Positions 42,753-51,436 of a stretch of 51,782 nt of DNA are shown in pieces. Position 1 is the first letter of the stretch; each line of letters starts with the position of its first letter. The DNA lies in the NCBI GenBank assembly GCA_024276275.1, contig JAJRXM010000075.1, positions 1 to 51,782 of the forward strand, given 5' to 3'. The translations under genes were made by a program, and so were the position numbers. The DNA comes from Candidatus Zixiibacteriota bacterium (GTDB lineage Bacteria; Zixibacteria; MSB-5A5; GN15; FEB-12). The notes beneath the pieces were generated by a model. It had not been told where the DNA came from and did not search any database. It worked only from the letters and a program-made list of their open reading frames with translations.

Positions 42753-44852
42753 TTAAATTTTGAACTGTTCTACAATAATTTTTAACTCTTCTGCTTGTTT
42801 ACTTAAGCCTAAGGCAGCATCCGATGATTCTTCGGCACCTTTTGTATTTTCAATAGATATGTTTGAAATGTATTCGATATTCTTAGCAATCTCCTCTGCC
42901 GCACATGTTTGTTGTTCTGAGGCAACCGCAATTTGTTGAATCATATGCATGACAGATTCTGACATTGTTACAATAGAAGATAGAGCATTACCTGCTTTGT
43001 CGGTAAGTTCCCTGCCTTTGTCGACTTCAGAACTTCCGGTTTCCATTGATGTAACAGCTTCACTTGTCTCCAGCTGAATACTATTAATCATCTGAGTTAT
43101 TTCATTAGTAGCCGTGCCGGTTCTTTCAGCAAGTTTTCGTACTTCATCGGCAACTACAGCAAAACCGCGACCTTGTTCACCTGCACGGGCAGCTTCAATA
43201 GCTGCATTTAATGCGAGGAGGTTTGTCTGGTCGGCTATATCGTCGATGACTCCTATAATTTCACCGATTTGATTAGAAGACTCAGCAAGTTTTCCAATTG
43301 ATTGAGCTGATTCAGAGACAACAGAAGAGATTCTCTGCATGCCGTCAATAGTTTCGCTTACAATCTGTCCACCCTCGGTTGCTGTTTGTGCGGCAGATTG
43401 AGCCGATTGACTTGCTTCGGCAGAATTATTTGAAGACTCCACAATCGTAGCGGTGATTTCTTCTATTGCTGTTGAAACTTGTGTAACCATGTTTGTTTGG
43501 TCTTGAGACCCTTTTGACATTATTTCGGCAGAAGATGCAATTTCGGTTGCGGCAGCTGCTACTAAGCTTGTGTTTTCATTCAAGTTTTGCAGGGTTTTAG
43601 TTAAGTTGAGTCTCATTTTATCTAGTGAGGAACCTATCTTATTTTTAGACTCTAAAGTTAGTTCTATAGAATTGACTAATTGACCGATCTCATCTGTTGA
43701 ATTAATACCTGTCGACTCGATTTTGGATTGAGATATTTTTTGAGTTAAGTCATTATTAGCAATTGCATCAACAACTTTCACAAATGAATTATATTCCTCA
43801 TTCATCTTATTTGTAAGAGAAACAAGAGTGCAAATTGGCTTTGTTATTCCTGCTACAATAATGAATGTCAAACCTAACGCGGTAATAACAAGAGTTATCG
43901 ATACAATAAGAGAGAAATACAAAGAACTATTCGCATTATTTAAATATTGTTCAGCGTTGGACAATAATTGCTCTGCGTTTTCATTTTCGATTTTTTTCAG
44001 TAGATTTATTTTTGTTGTTATAGTTTTGAACCAGTATGAAGCATCTACATTAAACTGACCTGCAGAACCTTTTTCGATTGCTATTTGTCTCATATCTTGA
44101 ACTTCTGATACTTCTTTACCTCGCAATGTATTATTGTAAAAAGCAACGAGATCATCGGTAGCGAGAGTTTTATAAGCATCGGCATAGGCACTGTGCTCTG
44201 TTATGAGTTGAATTAGCTTATTATACATTCCCGGGCCGAATTTGTTTGCTGCAAAAGTGTCGGTTAATACAGCCCGTTCAATACCGGCTCTTTCTTTAGA
44301 TTTTAAAAAATTTGTGTATGCTTCTGCTCTATTTGAAATATCCGCAATCGAGCTTAGTTTTGCAATTTCTCCGATTGCACTTAATACTTGGTTATTAAAA
44401 GAAGTGTAGTATAGAATAGCCTCTTTTGTTTCGATGTTTAATGAGGACACTTTTGAACGGATAGCTCCAATTTCGTCGAGTTGACTTAGGGCAGAATTTA
44501 CATGTTTTATAAATGCAGGACTGAAGATATCAAGATCCATTTGTTGAACAAATTCTTTTAATTCAGACCGTTTTTTATCTGTATTTTGATGTTGTGTCGA
44601 AAGTTCAGAGACAAATTTAGTACCGTTACTACCAAGAAAACCTGCAGTAGCACCTCGTTCCTTTTGTGTTTCATGTACTAAAGCAGATGCTATAACCGCA
44701 AACTCCGATAAATCTCTTACTTTACACAATTCAGTTGACAGTTGATTCTTCTCCATGATTTCACCTACTGAAAAATACAGTAACCCTACAATAGGTAGCA
44801 GTACTAAAATAAATAGTTTGTTTTTTATTTTGATGTTTTGTAATGCTTTCAT
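42753..44852 (-). CDS. methyl-accepting chemotaxis protein with NIT-like sensor
   Basis: A 699 aa chemoreceptor. TM1 is about residues 12-30 and TM2 about 318-338. The periplasmic region contains [22 protein letters not shown], the hallmark of the nitrate/nitrite-sensing NIT domain. A HAMP-like segment ([17 protein letters not shown]...) follows, then the signalling domain with its tip [34 protein letters not shown] and flanking Ala/Glu-rich methylation helices. Upstream is a sigma-28-type promoter (44935-44961). Closely related in its cytoplasmic part to the next receptor. A ligand such as nitrate is suggested, not shown. Confidence 0.95.
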   Translation of the reverse strand: MKALQNIKIKNKLFILVLLPIVGLLYFSVGEIMEKNQLSTELCKVRDLSEFAVIASALVHETQKERGATAGFLGSNGTKFVSELSTQHQNTDKKRSELKEFVQQMDLDIFSPAFIKHVNSALSQLDEIGAIRSKVSSLNIETKEAILYYTSFNNQVLSAIGEIAKLSSIADISNRAEAYTNFLKSKERAGIERAVLTDTFAANKFGPGMYNKLIQLITEHSAYADAYKTLATDDLVAFYNNTLRGKEVSEVQDMRQIAIEKGSAGQFNVDASYWFKTITTKINLLKKIENENAEQLLSNAEQYLNNANSSLYFSLIVSITLVITALGLTFIIVAGITKPICTLVSLTNKMNEEYNSFVKVVDAIANNDLTQKISQSKIESTGINSTDEIGQLVNSIELTLESKNKIGSSLDKMRLNLTKTLQNLNENTSLVAAAATEIASSAEIMSKGSQDQTNMVTQVSTAIEEITATIVESSNNSAEASQSAQSAAQTATEGGQIVSETIDGMQRISSVVSESAQSIGKLAESSNQIGEIIGVIDDIADQTNLLALNAAIEAARAGEQGRGFAVVADEVRKLAERTGTATNEITQMINSIQLETSEAVTSMETGSSEVDKGRELTDKAGNALSSIVTMSESVMHMIQQIAVASEQQTCAAEEIAKNIEYISNISIENTKGAEESSDAALGLSKQAEELKIIVEQFKI

Positions 44853-44876
44853 TTTTCCGACTCCCTTTTTTTTAGC

Positions 44877-44907
44877 AAATGATTACATGATTATCTAATC
44901 ATTTGTT
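44877..44907. promoter_or_regulatory. hairpin in the leader of the NIT chemoreceptor gene
   Basis: CAAATGATTA/TAATCATTTG, a ten-base perfect stem between the predicted sigma-28 promoter and the start codon. Its role is unknown. Confidence 0.45.
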
Positions 44908-44934
44908 TATATAGACTTTCCCTAGCTATAGAAA

Positions 44935-44961
44935 TTATCGGCAAAAACACTAAACCAATTA
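44935..44961 (-). promoter_or_regulatory. sigma-28 (FliA) type promoter for the NIT chemoreceptor
   Basis: On the minus strand TAATTGGT (44961-44954), 11 nt, GCCGATAA (44942-44935). The -10 is a perfect match to the FliA consensus; the -35 is partial. Confidence 0.65.
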
Positions 44962-44989
44962 TGGGTCAACAAAGTCCTTGTAATAAAAA

Positions 44990-45014
44990 AGCCGGATGAT
45001 ATAATCATCCGGCT
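44990..45014 (-). terminator. terminator of the second chemoreceptor
   Basis: Stem AGCCGGATGAT/ATCATCCGGCT with loop TAT, then a T tract on the minus strand. Confidence 0.85.
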
Positions 45015-45035
45015 AAAAATATATTGTTAATCTGT

Positions 45036-47138
45036 TCAGATTTTGAACTTAGAAATTGCTACTTTAAGCCCTTCAGCTTCTTTGCTTAAAACTTCAGCAG
45101 CTTGCGATGATTCTTCGGCACCGACTGCTGTTTCTTTTGAAATAGCAGATATTTGTTCTACAGACTGTGAAATTTCTTCGGCAGCATTAGATTGTTCATT
45201 GGTTGCTGTTGAAATCTGATGGATCATATCTGTTAATCTTTGAGACATATTAATAATTTCGCTCAAAGAATTACCTGCTTTGTCGGTTAATTCAGTGCCG
45301 GTTTGCACTTCTTTGATACCGGATTCCATGAAACCGACCGCCTCATTTGTTTCTTTTTGAACACCTTGAATCATTTGAGTGATTTCACCGGTAGCTTTAC
45401 CGGTACGTTCGGAAAGTTTCCGTACTTCATCGGCAACAACCGCAAACCCTCGGCCTTGTTCACCAGCACGGGCTGCTTCAATAGCTGCATTTAATGCCAG
45501 TAGATTTGTTTGATCGGCGATTTCATCGATAACACCTATAATTTCACCGATTTGTTCTGCTGATTTTGAGAGCTTCTCAATAGACTGAGCGGCATCACTG
45601 ATAACTTCAGTAATACGATGCATTCCCTGAATTGTCTCATTTATTATTTCCCCACCATTTCCGGCAGTATCTGAGGCATCTTTGGAAACATTATTTACTT
45701 CGCCTGTATTTTTCGATGTTTCAACAATTGTAGCTGTAATTTCTTCTATAGCAGTTGAAACCTGCATAACCTGTTCATTCTGAGTTACGATACCTCTTGA
45801 CATCTGTTCTGATGAAGATGCTATTTCAGTTGCGGCAGCAGCAACCTGAGTTGTGTTTTCAGTAAACTGCTGCATAGTTTTTCTTAAATTTGATGTCATG
45901 TTGTTGAGAGCATTACCGATTTTATTTTTTGAATTGATAGTCTGTTCTAAAGCACAAACTAGAACATTAACTTCGTTTTCAGAAATAGTACACTTCGGGT
46001 CTATTTCTGTCTGTGTTATTTTTTGAGTGAGGTCATTTGCGGCTATTGCATCGACTACGGTAACAAAGTCATCAAATTCTTTATTCATCATTTCAGTAAG
46101 GTCTACGACTCTGTTTATCGGTTTTGATATTTCTCGTCCAAGATATACTCCTATAATGGCACATAGAATTAGACCGATCCCTAACAATATCCATTGCAAA
46201 TCAAGCAATGATAACAACATGCTTTCAGCATGTTTCGCATCTTTGTTTAAAAGTTGTTGCTGATTTGCGGCTAACGAACTGAGAAGTTCTTTAATTTTAA
46301 ATGCTTTCGGAGCAGCCTTAGTTCCGAGCATGTAATTAGCTAAATCGTATCGGTCAGATACTCGAATTTCAAACATTTGTGACGGAATAGGGTCGAAGGA
46401 TGCTCTTGCTTCAACAAACTTATCAAAAGCAGTTTGTTGATTTTTTTTCAAAAGGTTAGAGTTTTTTTGTAGGTCAGCAAACCTTCTACTGTTTTTATCC
46501 CATAATTTTTCAAAATTGTTTTTGTAATTTTCATCACCGGATAACAGGTAAGCTCTTATATTAGCCAGTCCAAGTCCTAATGAACCTCGTACGTCTGCCA
46601 TCATACCCAATAGCTGTTTACGAGCAGGTGTTGCTTTTTCTGTCAGTTCCTGATCAATCATTTTTGTTATTTCAGACGACATAATTGCGGCTACCGGAGC
46701 GGCATCTTCAAACAACATTTTAAGGTCAGGTCGTTGGTCTATAGTATTAGCGATATTTTCAATTTCAATCTGATAGTCTTTGAATTCACTTAATAATGAG
46801 TTGATTTGCTGCAGTTTATTTTTATTTTCTGCAGATGCCCAGTTTTGAGAAAGTTTATTTATCTCACCGAGAGAAGCATCAATGTTTGTCCAGGCAATAC
46901 TTCTTTCATCTTTAAACTTATCTTTTCCAAGTATTATCCAACCACGCAGAGCAGCAAGAGAATGGTTAACTCCGTTTAAAACTTTAAGTTCTGCTTGTGC
47001 CGAAGGTACATGATTGTTAATCACTTGATCAGTGACTTTAATATCTTCTGTAACTTGGTATGCAGTAAAAATTACCGAGCCGGCAAGTACTAAAGCTACC
47101 AGAGCGAACCCAAACAGGATTTTAGTTTGAACTTTCAT
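45036..47138 (-). CDS. methyl-accepting chemotaxis protein with helical-bundle sensor
   Basis: A 700 aa chemoreceptor. TM1 is residues 8-28; TM2 is about 313-335 ([21 protein letters not shown]). The large periplasmic part is all helical (4HB/HBM-like) with no NIT motif: [28 protein letters not shown] is a typical helix of such sensors (key part LRGWIILG). The cytoplasmic domain carries [31 protein letters not shown] and is a close paralogue of the previous receptor. GGAG lies upstream of the ATG. A sigma-28-type promoter sits at 47201-47227. Ligand unknown. Confidence 0.95.
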   Translation of the reverse strand: MKVQTKILFGFALVALVLAGSVIFTAYQVTEDIKVTDQVINNHVPSAQAELKVLNGVNHSLAALRGWIILGKDKFKDERSIAWTNIDASLGEINKLSQNWASAENKNKLQQINSLLSEFKDYQIEIENIANTIDQRPDLKMLFEDAAPVAAIMSSEITKMIDQELTEKATPARKQLLGMMADVRGSLGLGLANIRAYLLSGDENYKNNFEKLWDKNSRRFADLQKNSNLLKKNQQTAFDKFVEARASFDPIPSQMFEIRVSDRYDLANYMLGTKAAPKAFKIKELLSSLAANQQQLLNKDAKHAESMLLSLLDLQWILLGIGLILCAIIGVYLGREISKPINRVVDLTEMMNKEFDDFVTVVDAIAANDLTQKITQTEIDPKCTISENEVNVLVCALEQTINSKNKIGNALNNMTSNLRKTMQQFTENTTQVAAAATEIASSSEQMSRGIVTQNEQVMQVSTAIEEITATIVETSKNTGEVNNVSKDASDTAGNGGEIINETIQGMHRITEVISDAAQSIEKLSKSAEQIGEIIGVIDEIADQTNLLALNAAIEAARAGEQGRGFAVVADEVRKLSERTGKATGEITQMIQGVQKETNEAVGFMESGIKEVQTGTELTDKAGNSLSEIINMSQRLTDMIHQISTATNEQSNAAEEISQSVEQISAISKETAVGAEESSQAAEVLSKEAEGLKVAISKFKI

Positions 47139-47200
47139 TAATTGTGCTCCATAAATATAGATTATAAATAAACAAAGACTAATTTCTTAATTAGTAGATA

Positions 47201-47227
47201 CTATCGGCATCGATAGGCCGCACTTTA
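47201..47227 (-). promoter_or_regulatory. sigma-28 (FliA) type promoter for the second chemoreceptor
   Basis: On the minus strand TAAAGTGC (47227-47220), 11 nt, GCCGATAG (47208-47201), against the consensus TAAAGTTT-N11-GCCGATAA: 13 of 16 positions match at the exact spacing. Confidence 0.75.
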
Positions 47228-47286
47228 TAGACTATTATTATCTAGATTTTGGATAAAAAATAAGCAAAACAAAGATTAATGTTGAA

Positions 47287-47315
47287 TTGACAATATCAGA
47301 ATATCTGCGTATTAT
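47287..47315 (+). promoter_or_regulatory. sigma70-type promoter for MEMO-AMMECR1
   Basis: TTGACA (47287-47292), 17 nt, TATTAT (47310-47315), 25 nt before the ATG. Confidence 0.7.
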
Positions 47316-47340
47316 TGAGAAAATATAAAAGAGAAGATTG

Positions 47341-47571
47341 ATGACTACTGAAGAGAAAAATATACGAAAAGCGGTTTGTGCAGGAGATTGGTATCCAAAA
47401 TCCCCGATTGAATTAACAAAACAGATAGCTTCATATTTTGCCGAATCTGAAAAAATTCCTCTTGAAAACTCTATTTCTGCCTTAATAGTACCTCATGCCG
47501 GGTATATGTATTCCGGAAAACAGCAGCTAAAGCATATAAACAGTTGGAAGGTAAGCAGTATGATACTGTAA
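47341..47571 (+). pseudogene. MEMO1-family domain, N-terminal piece (before first frameshift)
   Basis: The first 60 or so residues of a MEMO1-like protein (AmmeMemoRadiSam system protein B type). It starts at ATG 47341 (a TTG codon precedes it) and carries VCAGDWYPKSP and the conserved metal-site strand LIVPHAGYMYSG. The frame is lost at A4 (47517-47520): with one more A the text continues SGKTAAKAYKQLEGKQYDTVIV, exactly the family sequence. The observed tail (QLKHINSWKVSSMIL) is therefore spurious. Confidence 0.82.
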
Positions 47572-48260
47572 TTGTAATTTCTCCTTCTCATAAAGTCTTT
47601 TTTCAAGGTTGTTCTGTTTTTGACGGTGACGGGTATTCCACTCCACTCGGTGTTGTGGAAATTGATAAAGATTTTTCTGAGAAAATCGGTACTCTTTTGC
47701 CGTCAGTCTATCTTTCTAATATGGGACACGGAGCAGGAGAAGAACGGGGAGAACATGCCCTGGAATTGCAGCTTCCATTTTTACAAATCGTATTGGGAAA
47801 ATTTAAACTGGTTGCAATTGTAATGGGTGACCAGGAGGAATCATCAATTAATGCTCTAAGCGAAGTTCTTGCTACTACAGTTGCAGGATGCAACTGTCTG
47901 CTGGTTGCCTCGACCGACCTCTCCCATTTCCATACTGAAAAACAGGCAAACAGGCTGGACGGAGAAATGCGAAAAGCGATTGAATCTTATGACCCCGAAC
48001 TCTTAATAGATAAACTAGAACGTGGAAAAACAGAAGCATGCGGGGGCGGTATTGTGGCATCTGTTTTAAAAGCAACCAAGCGGTTGGGTGGCTCACGAGT
48101 TGAAATTTTTGAATATACAACATCGGGAGCAGTAACAGGAGATTTTGAGGAAGTTGTCGGATATTTATCTGCGGTGGTTATTGCCGGTAAAGAATCAGTA
48201 AAACAAAAAAAATCATTATTGGGTGAACGTGCGGCAGTCAAAAAAATGAATTCGTATTAA
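47520..48260 (+). pseudogene. MEMO1-family domain, main part
   Basis: The bulk of the MEMO domain, in the frame that follows the first shift. Metal-site and family residues are present: VISPSHK, GEHALELQLPFLQ, ASTDLSHFH and TEACGGGIV. MEMO proteins share a fold with class III non-haem iron dioxygenases, but their bacterial role is unknown. The frame ends shortly after AVKKMNSY, at a run of seven A (48240-48246). One more A would continue KKNEFVLTAEDKQQL into the AMMECR1 domain, so the intended product is a MEMO-AMMECR1 fusion. Confidence 0.85.
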
Positions 48261-48781
48261 CTGCTGAAGATAAACAACAGCTAAAAGATATTGCAAAAGA
48301 TTCTATTTTAGCACGGATAAACGGAAAAAATTATGCAGCTCCTTTGTATGATAAATTTCAGGTAAAACGCGGATTGTTTGTGACTTTAAAAATTAATGGT
48401 GAACTTCGGGGTTGTATAGGAACGATAAAAGCAAGAGAGCCGTTGGCAGATGCCGTAGCAAATATGGCTGTGGCGGCAGCTTTTGAAGACCCCCGTTTTA
48501 TTGAAATCTCTGAAGAAGAGTTTCAAATGTCAGAAATTGAAATTTCGGTTCTATCGCCGTTAAAAGTTGTTCGTTCAGTTTCTGAAATTAAAGTAGGTCG
48601 TGACGGGTTACTCATTAATCTTGAGATGCATTCGGGGCTATTACTTCCGCAGGTAGCAACAGAAAATGATTGGGATGTAATCGAGTTCGTTGAGCAGACA
48701 TGTTTAAAAGCAGGCTTACCAAAAAACAGCTATAAAGAAAGAACTGTTGAGATTTACCGCTTTGAGGCAGTTGTTTTTTAG
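48248..48781 (+). pseudogene. AMMECR1 domain of the MEMO-AMMECR1 fusion (after second frameshift)
   Basis: The frame is open from EFVLTAEDKQQLKDIAKDSI, with the first in-frame ATG only at 48344 and without a Shine-Dalgarno sequence. The AMMECR1 core is clear: KRGLFVTLKINGELRGCIGTI, ADAVANMAVAAAFEDPRF and EIEISVLSPL (key residues RGCIG). AMMECR1 and MEMO are encoded together, often fused, with a radical SAM protein in many prokaryotes (the AmmeMemoRadiSam set); no radical SAM gene is in this window. Function unknown. Confidence 0.88.
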
Positions 48782-48807
48782 TCTAATTTATCTTTTGTAT
48801 CAAATCC

Positions 48808-48836
48808 TTGTGTAATAATTATCAATTCAGTACATT
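48808..48836 (+). promoter_or_regulatory. promoter of the epimerase gene, leaderless arrangement
   Basis: TTGTGT (48808-48813), 17 nt, TACATT (48831-48836), then six bases to ATG 48843. No Shine-Dalgarno sequence is present. Confidence 0.45.
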
Positions 48837-48842
48837 CTCATC

Positions 48843-49838
48843 ATGGATAGCAATAAGCGAACAGTCTTAATTACCGGAGCCAACGGATTTGTCGGTACTC
48901 GGCTATGTGCTAAGTTTCTTGATGAAAATTTTCATGTTATCGCCGGAGTACGAAAATCTTCTGATTTGTCAAATCTCGACGGGTTAGATGTTACCTTTCG
49001 ATATGGCGATGTTACCAAGCCGGACACACTTAGTGAAATGGTTAAAGATGTTGATTATATTATTCATAATGCCGGAGTTGTAAAAGCAAAAAAGAAAGAA
49101 ACATATTTTGATGTCAATGAAGTCGGTACAAAATTACTTCTTGATGCTGTTACAAGTCATAATCAAAATCTTAAAAAACTAATTTATATTTCCTCGCTTG
49201 CGGCTGCGGGACCGTCTGTTAATAACATTCCTGTAACAGAGGAGGATGTTCCCCATCCGATTACTATGTACGGTAAATCTAAATTAGCAGGCGAGAAAGT
49301 TCTGTTCTCTTTTAAAGAAAAACTCTCTGTTGTATCAGTCAGACCGCCGGGTATTTATGGACCGGGTGATAAAGAGATATTCTCATTTTTTAAAACTGTC
49401 CATAAAGGTATCAAACCATATATAGGCAATATACAACGAAAATTACAATTGGTGCATGTTGATGATCTCTGTGACGGAATTTACAAAGCTCTATTGTCTG
49501 ATACAAAATCCGGGTCTATATATTTTATTTCAGAAGATAGGTCGTACACAATGGAGAATCTAATTCAGCTTCTAGAAGAAGCTGTCGGAAAAAAAGGATT
49601 CCCACTCATATTACCGGCATCTATTTTTAAAGCGATTTCGTATATTTCCAAAGCAGCATTTAAATTAGTGAATGCAACCCCGATGCTGACCCCTGAAAAA
49701 GCAAACGAGCTGTTAGCATCATGGGAAGTTTCAACTGAAAAAGCAAAAAATGAATTAGGGTTTGTTTCGCAGATGCCTTTTGCCGAGGGTGCCAAACAAA
49801 CATACAACTGGTATATAGAAAAACATTGGTTAAAATAA
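48843..49838 (+). CDS. NAD-dependent epimerase/dehydratase family protein
   Basis: A 331 aa extended short-chain dehydrogenase. The nucleotide motif is TGANGFVGTRL (11-21, GxxGxxG), followed by the catalytic set: Ser118 region (YISSLAAAG), Tyr143 and Lys147 in YGKSK. RPPGIYGPGD and LVHVDDLCDGI are typical of nucleotide-sugar epimerases or related reductases; the substrate cannot be read from sequence. It begins a three-gene run with the membrane protein (overlap TAATG) and the class V aminotransferase. Its start codon lies six bases after a -10-like box. Confidence 0.92.
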   Translation: MDSNKRTVLITGANGFVGTRLCAKFLDENFHVIAGVRKSSDLSNLDGLDVTFRYGDVTKPDTLSEMVKDVDYIIHNAGVVKAKKKETYFDVNEVGTKLLLDAVTSHNQNLKKLIYISSLAAAGPSVNNIPVTEEDVPHPITMYGKSKLAGEKVLFSFKEKLSVVSVRPPGIYGPGDKEIFSFFKTVHKGIKPYIGNIQRKLQLVHVDDLCDGIYKALLSDTKSGSIYFISEDRSYTMENLIQLLEEAVGKKGFPLILPASIFKAISYISKAAFKLVNATPMLTPEKANELLASWEVSTEKAKNELGFVSQMPFAEGAKQTYNWYIEKHWLK

Positions 49839-50254
49839 TGAACAACACATTACTTTTATATTGTTTGGTTGGCGGTGGAGTAGGATTACTATTACTGAGT
49901 TTTTTGCTGGAATTTATTTCGGGAAAATTAAAATTACTCAATGGTATTCCAAAAGAGATGCTTGAAGAAAGCTCCGTAGCATGGTTTACGATGAATTTTT
50001 TTATGGAGTTTTTATTTTATGTTGTTATTCCGTCAGTGGGGTATAGCTTTTTCTATTTAATGCTACCGTTTGAAGGGTTACGGGTCGGGCTTGCGGCTGC
50101 TCTGTTTGCACTCATTATGGGGGCGGTTCCGCTTGTCATGGTTCTATCGGTACGCATAAAAATACCTATGCCGTATCTTACATTTTTACTGCTGTCGTAT
50201 TTTCTGAAACTTATTACTTCTATGACAATTATTGGTTATTTATATTCGCTATAG
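49838..50254 (+). CDS. small integral membrane protein, unknown function
   Basis: A 138 aa protein with about four hydrophobic helices (LLLYCLVGGGVGLLLLSFLL; FFMEFLFYVVIPSVGYSFFY; GLAAALFALIMGAVPLVMVL; YLTFLLLSYFLKLITSMTII). The ATG overlaps the epimerase stop in TAATG, so translation is coupled. I do not recognise the family; the arrangement suggests a partner of the epimerase or of the aminotransferase that follows nine bases later. Confidence 0.75.
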   Translation: MNNTLLLYCLVGGGVGLLLLSFLLEFISGKLKLLNGIPKEMLEESSVAWFTMNFFMEFLFYVVIPSVGYSFFYLMLPFEGLRVGLAAALFALIMGAVPLVMVLSVRIKIPMPYLTFLLLSYFLKLITSMTIIGYLYSL

Positions 50255-50263
50255 GATAGATAT

Positions 50264-51436
50264 ATGCACAAAGACATTACAAAAAAATTTCAGAGAGCAA
50301 GAAAATTATTTCCTCATACAAACGATATAATCTATCTCAACTCAGCATCGTATGGTCCTTTTTCCACACCTCTTGTTAACGCTATAAACGGTAATATGAA
50401 AATTCGTATGGAGGCTGACAAAGATGACTCACATGATGCTTTCAAACTTCGGATTGATTTAAGAAAAAGATATGCAAAGCTGATAGGAGCCAAGCAGTCA
50501 GATGTCGGTGTTAGCATGAACACTACCCAAGGACTCAATATTGCCGCCTTTGGGTTGCCATTGAAAAAAAATGATGAAATCCTGATTTCTGATATTGAAT
50601 TTCCTGCGATGGTGTATACGTTCAAGGCTGCCGCACAAGAACGAGGTTTAAAAATAAAATTCTTAAAATCACGTAATCGCTGTTTTGATATTGAGGCAGT
50701 TGAAAAAGCAATTACCAAACGAACTAAAGTTTTAGCAGTTTCGTTTGTACAGTTTTTTAACGGATACAAAAATGACTTGCGGGTACTTTCAGAAATATGT
50801 CAAAAACATGATTTATATTTTGTAGTTGACGGCATACAGGGGATGGGTGTAGAACCTATCAATGTGAAAAAATTAAAAATAGATGTGTTTTCAACCGGTT
50901 GTCAGAAATGGATGCTCTCACCGCAGGGTTGCGGATTTTTCTACCTGAGTGAAAAAATTAGACCGCAATTACAGATATCTTTTATGAGCTGGATGGGTGT
51001 GGACTGGAATATGCAGTTTGGAAATCTCTTCCAATATGATAAACCATATTTTGAAACAGCAGAAAAATTTGAACTTGGATACTATGCTGTTTTAAATTTA
51101 TACGGTATGGCAGCCTCTTTGGATATTTTTGAAAGTTTAACAATAAAAAATATTCAAACACACAACTATGAACTTATTGACAGTCTTGCGGAATACTTAA
51201 CAACCTCCGATAAATATAGAATTACATCATCACAAGATAAAAAACACCGTTCTTCAATAATCACCTTCACAACAGACAACATTGCAGATCTTAAACTGTT
51301 TTTGGATGAAAAGAAAATTATGGTTTCTCTCCGAGAAGGTTCTATACGAGTTTCAATACATTTATATAATAACCGGTCTGATATAGCAAAACTTATTCAA
51401 GCGTTAAAACAATTTGCAGTAAATTATAAAGATTGA
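50264..51436 (+). CDS. class V aminotransferase / cysteine desulfurase-like protein
   Basis: A 390 aa fold type I PLP enzyme. Start IYLNSASYGPFS, PLP-stacking region NTTQGLNIAAFG, Asp189 and Gln192 in VVDGIQGMG, and the PLP lysine K215 in TGCQKWMLSPQGCGFFYL. It lacks the active-site cysteine loop typical of group I NifS/IscS, so the reaction may be a transamination or lyase rather than desulfuration. It is the third gene of the epimerase run. The C-terminus overlaps the convergent SGNH gene by 13 nt. Confidence 0.88.
   Translation: MHKDITKKFQRARKLFPHTNDIIYLNSASYGPFSTPLVNAINGNMKIRMEADKDDSHDAFKLRIDLRKRYAKLIGAKQSDVGVSMNTTQGLNIAAFGLPLKKNDEILISDIEFPAMVYTFKAAAQERGLKIKFLKSRNRCFDIEAVEKAITKRTKVLAVSFVQFFNGYKNDLRVLSEICQKHDLYFVVDGIQGMGVEPINVKKLKIDVFSTGCQKWMLSPQGCGFFYLSEKIRPQLQISFMSWMGVDWNMQFGNLFQYDKPYFETAEKFELGYYAVLNLYGMAASLDIFESLTIKNIQTHNYELIDSLAEYLTTSDKYRITSSQDKKHRSSIITFTTDNIADLKLFLDEKKIMVSLREGSIRVSIHLYNNRSDIAKLIQALKQFAVNYKD

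Noticed and set aside
51424-51436. Overlap of two genes at their 3' ends as a possible antisense control
   Set aside because: A 13 nt tail-to-tail overlap is common in compact genomes and shows no special structure.
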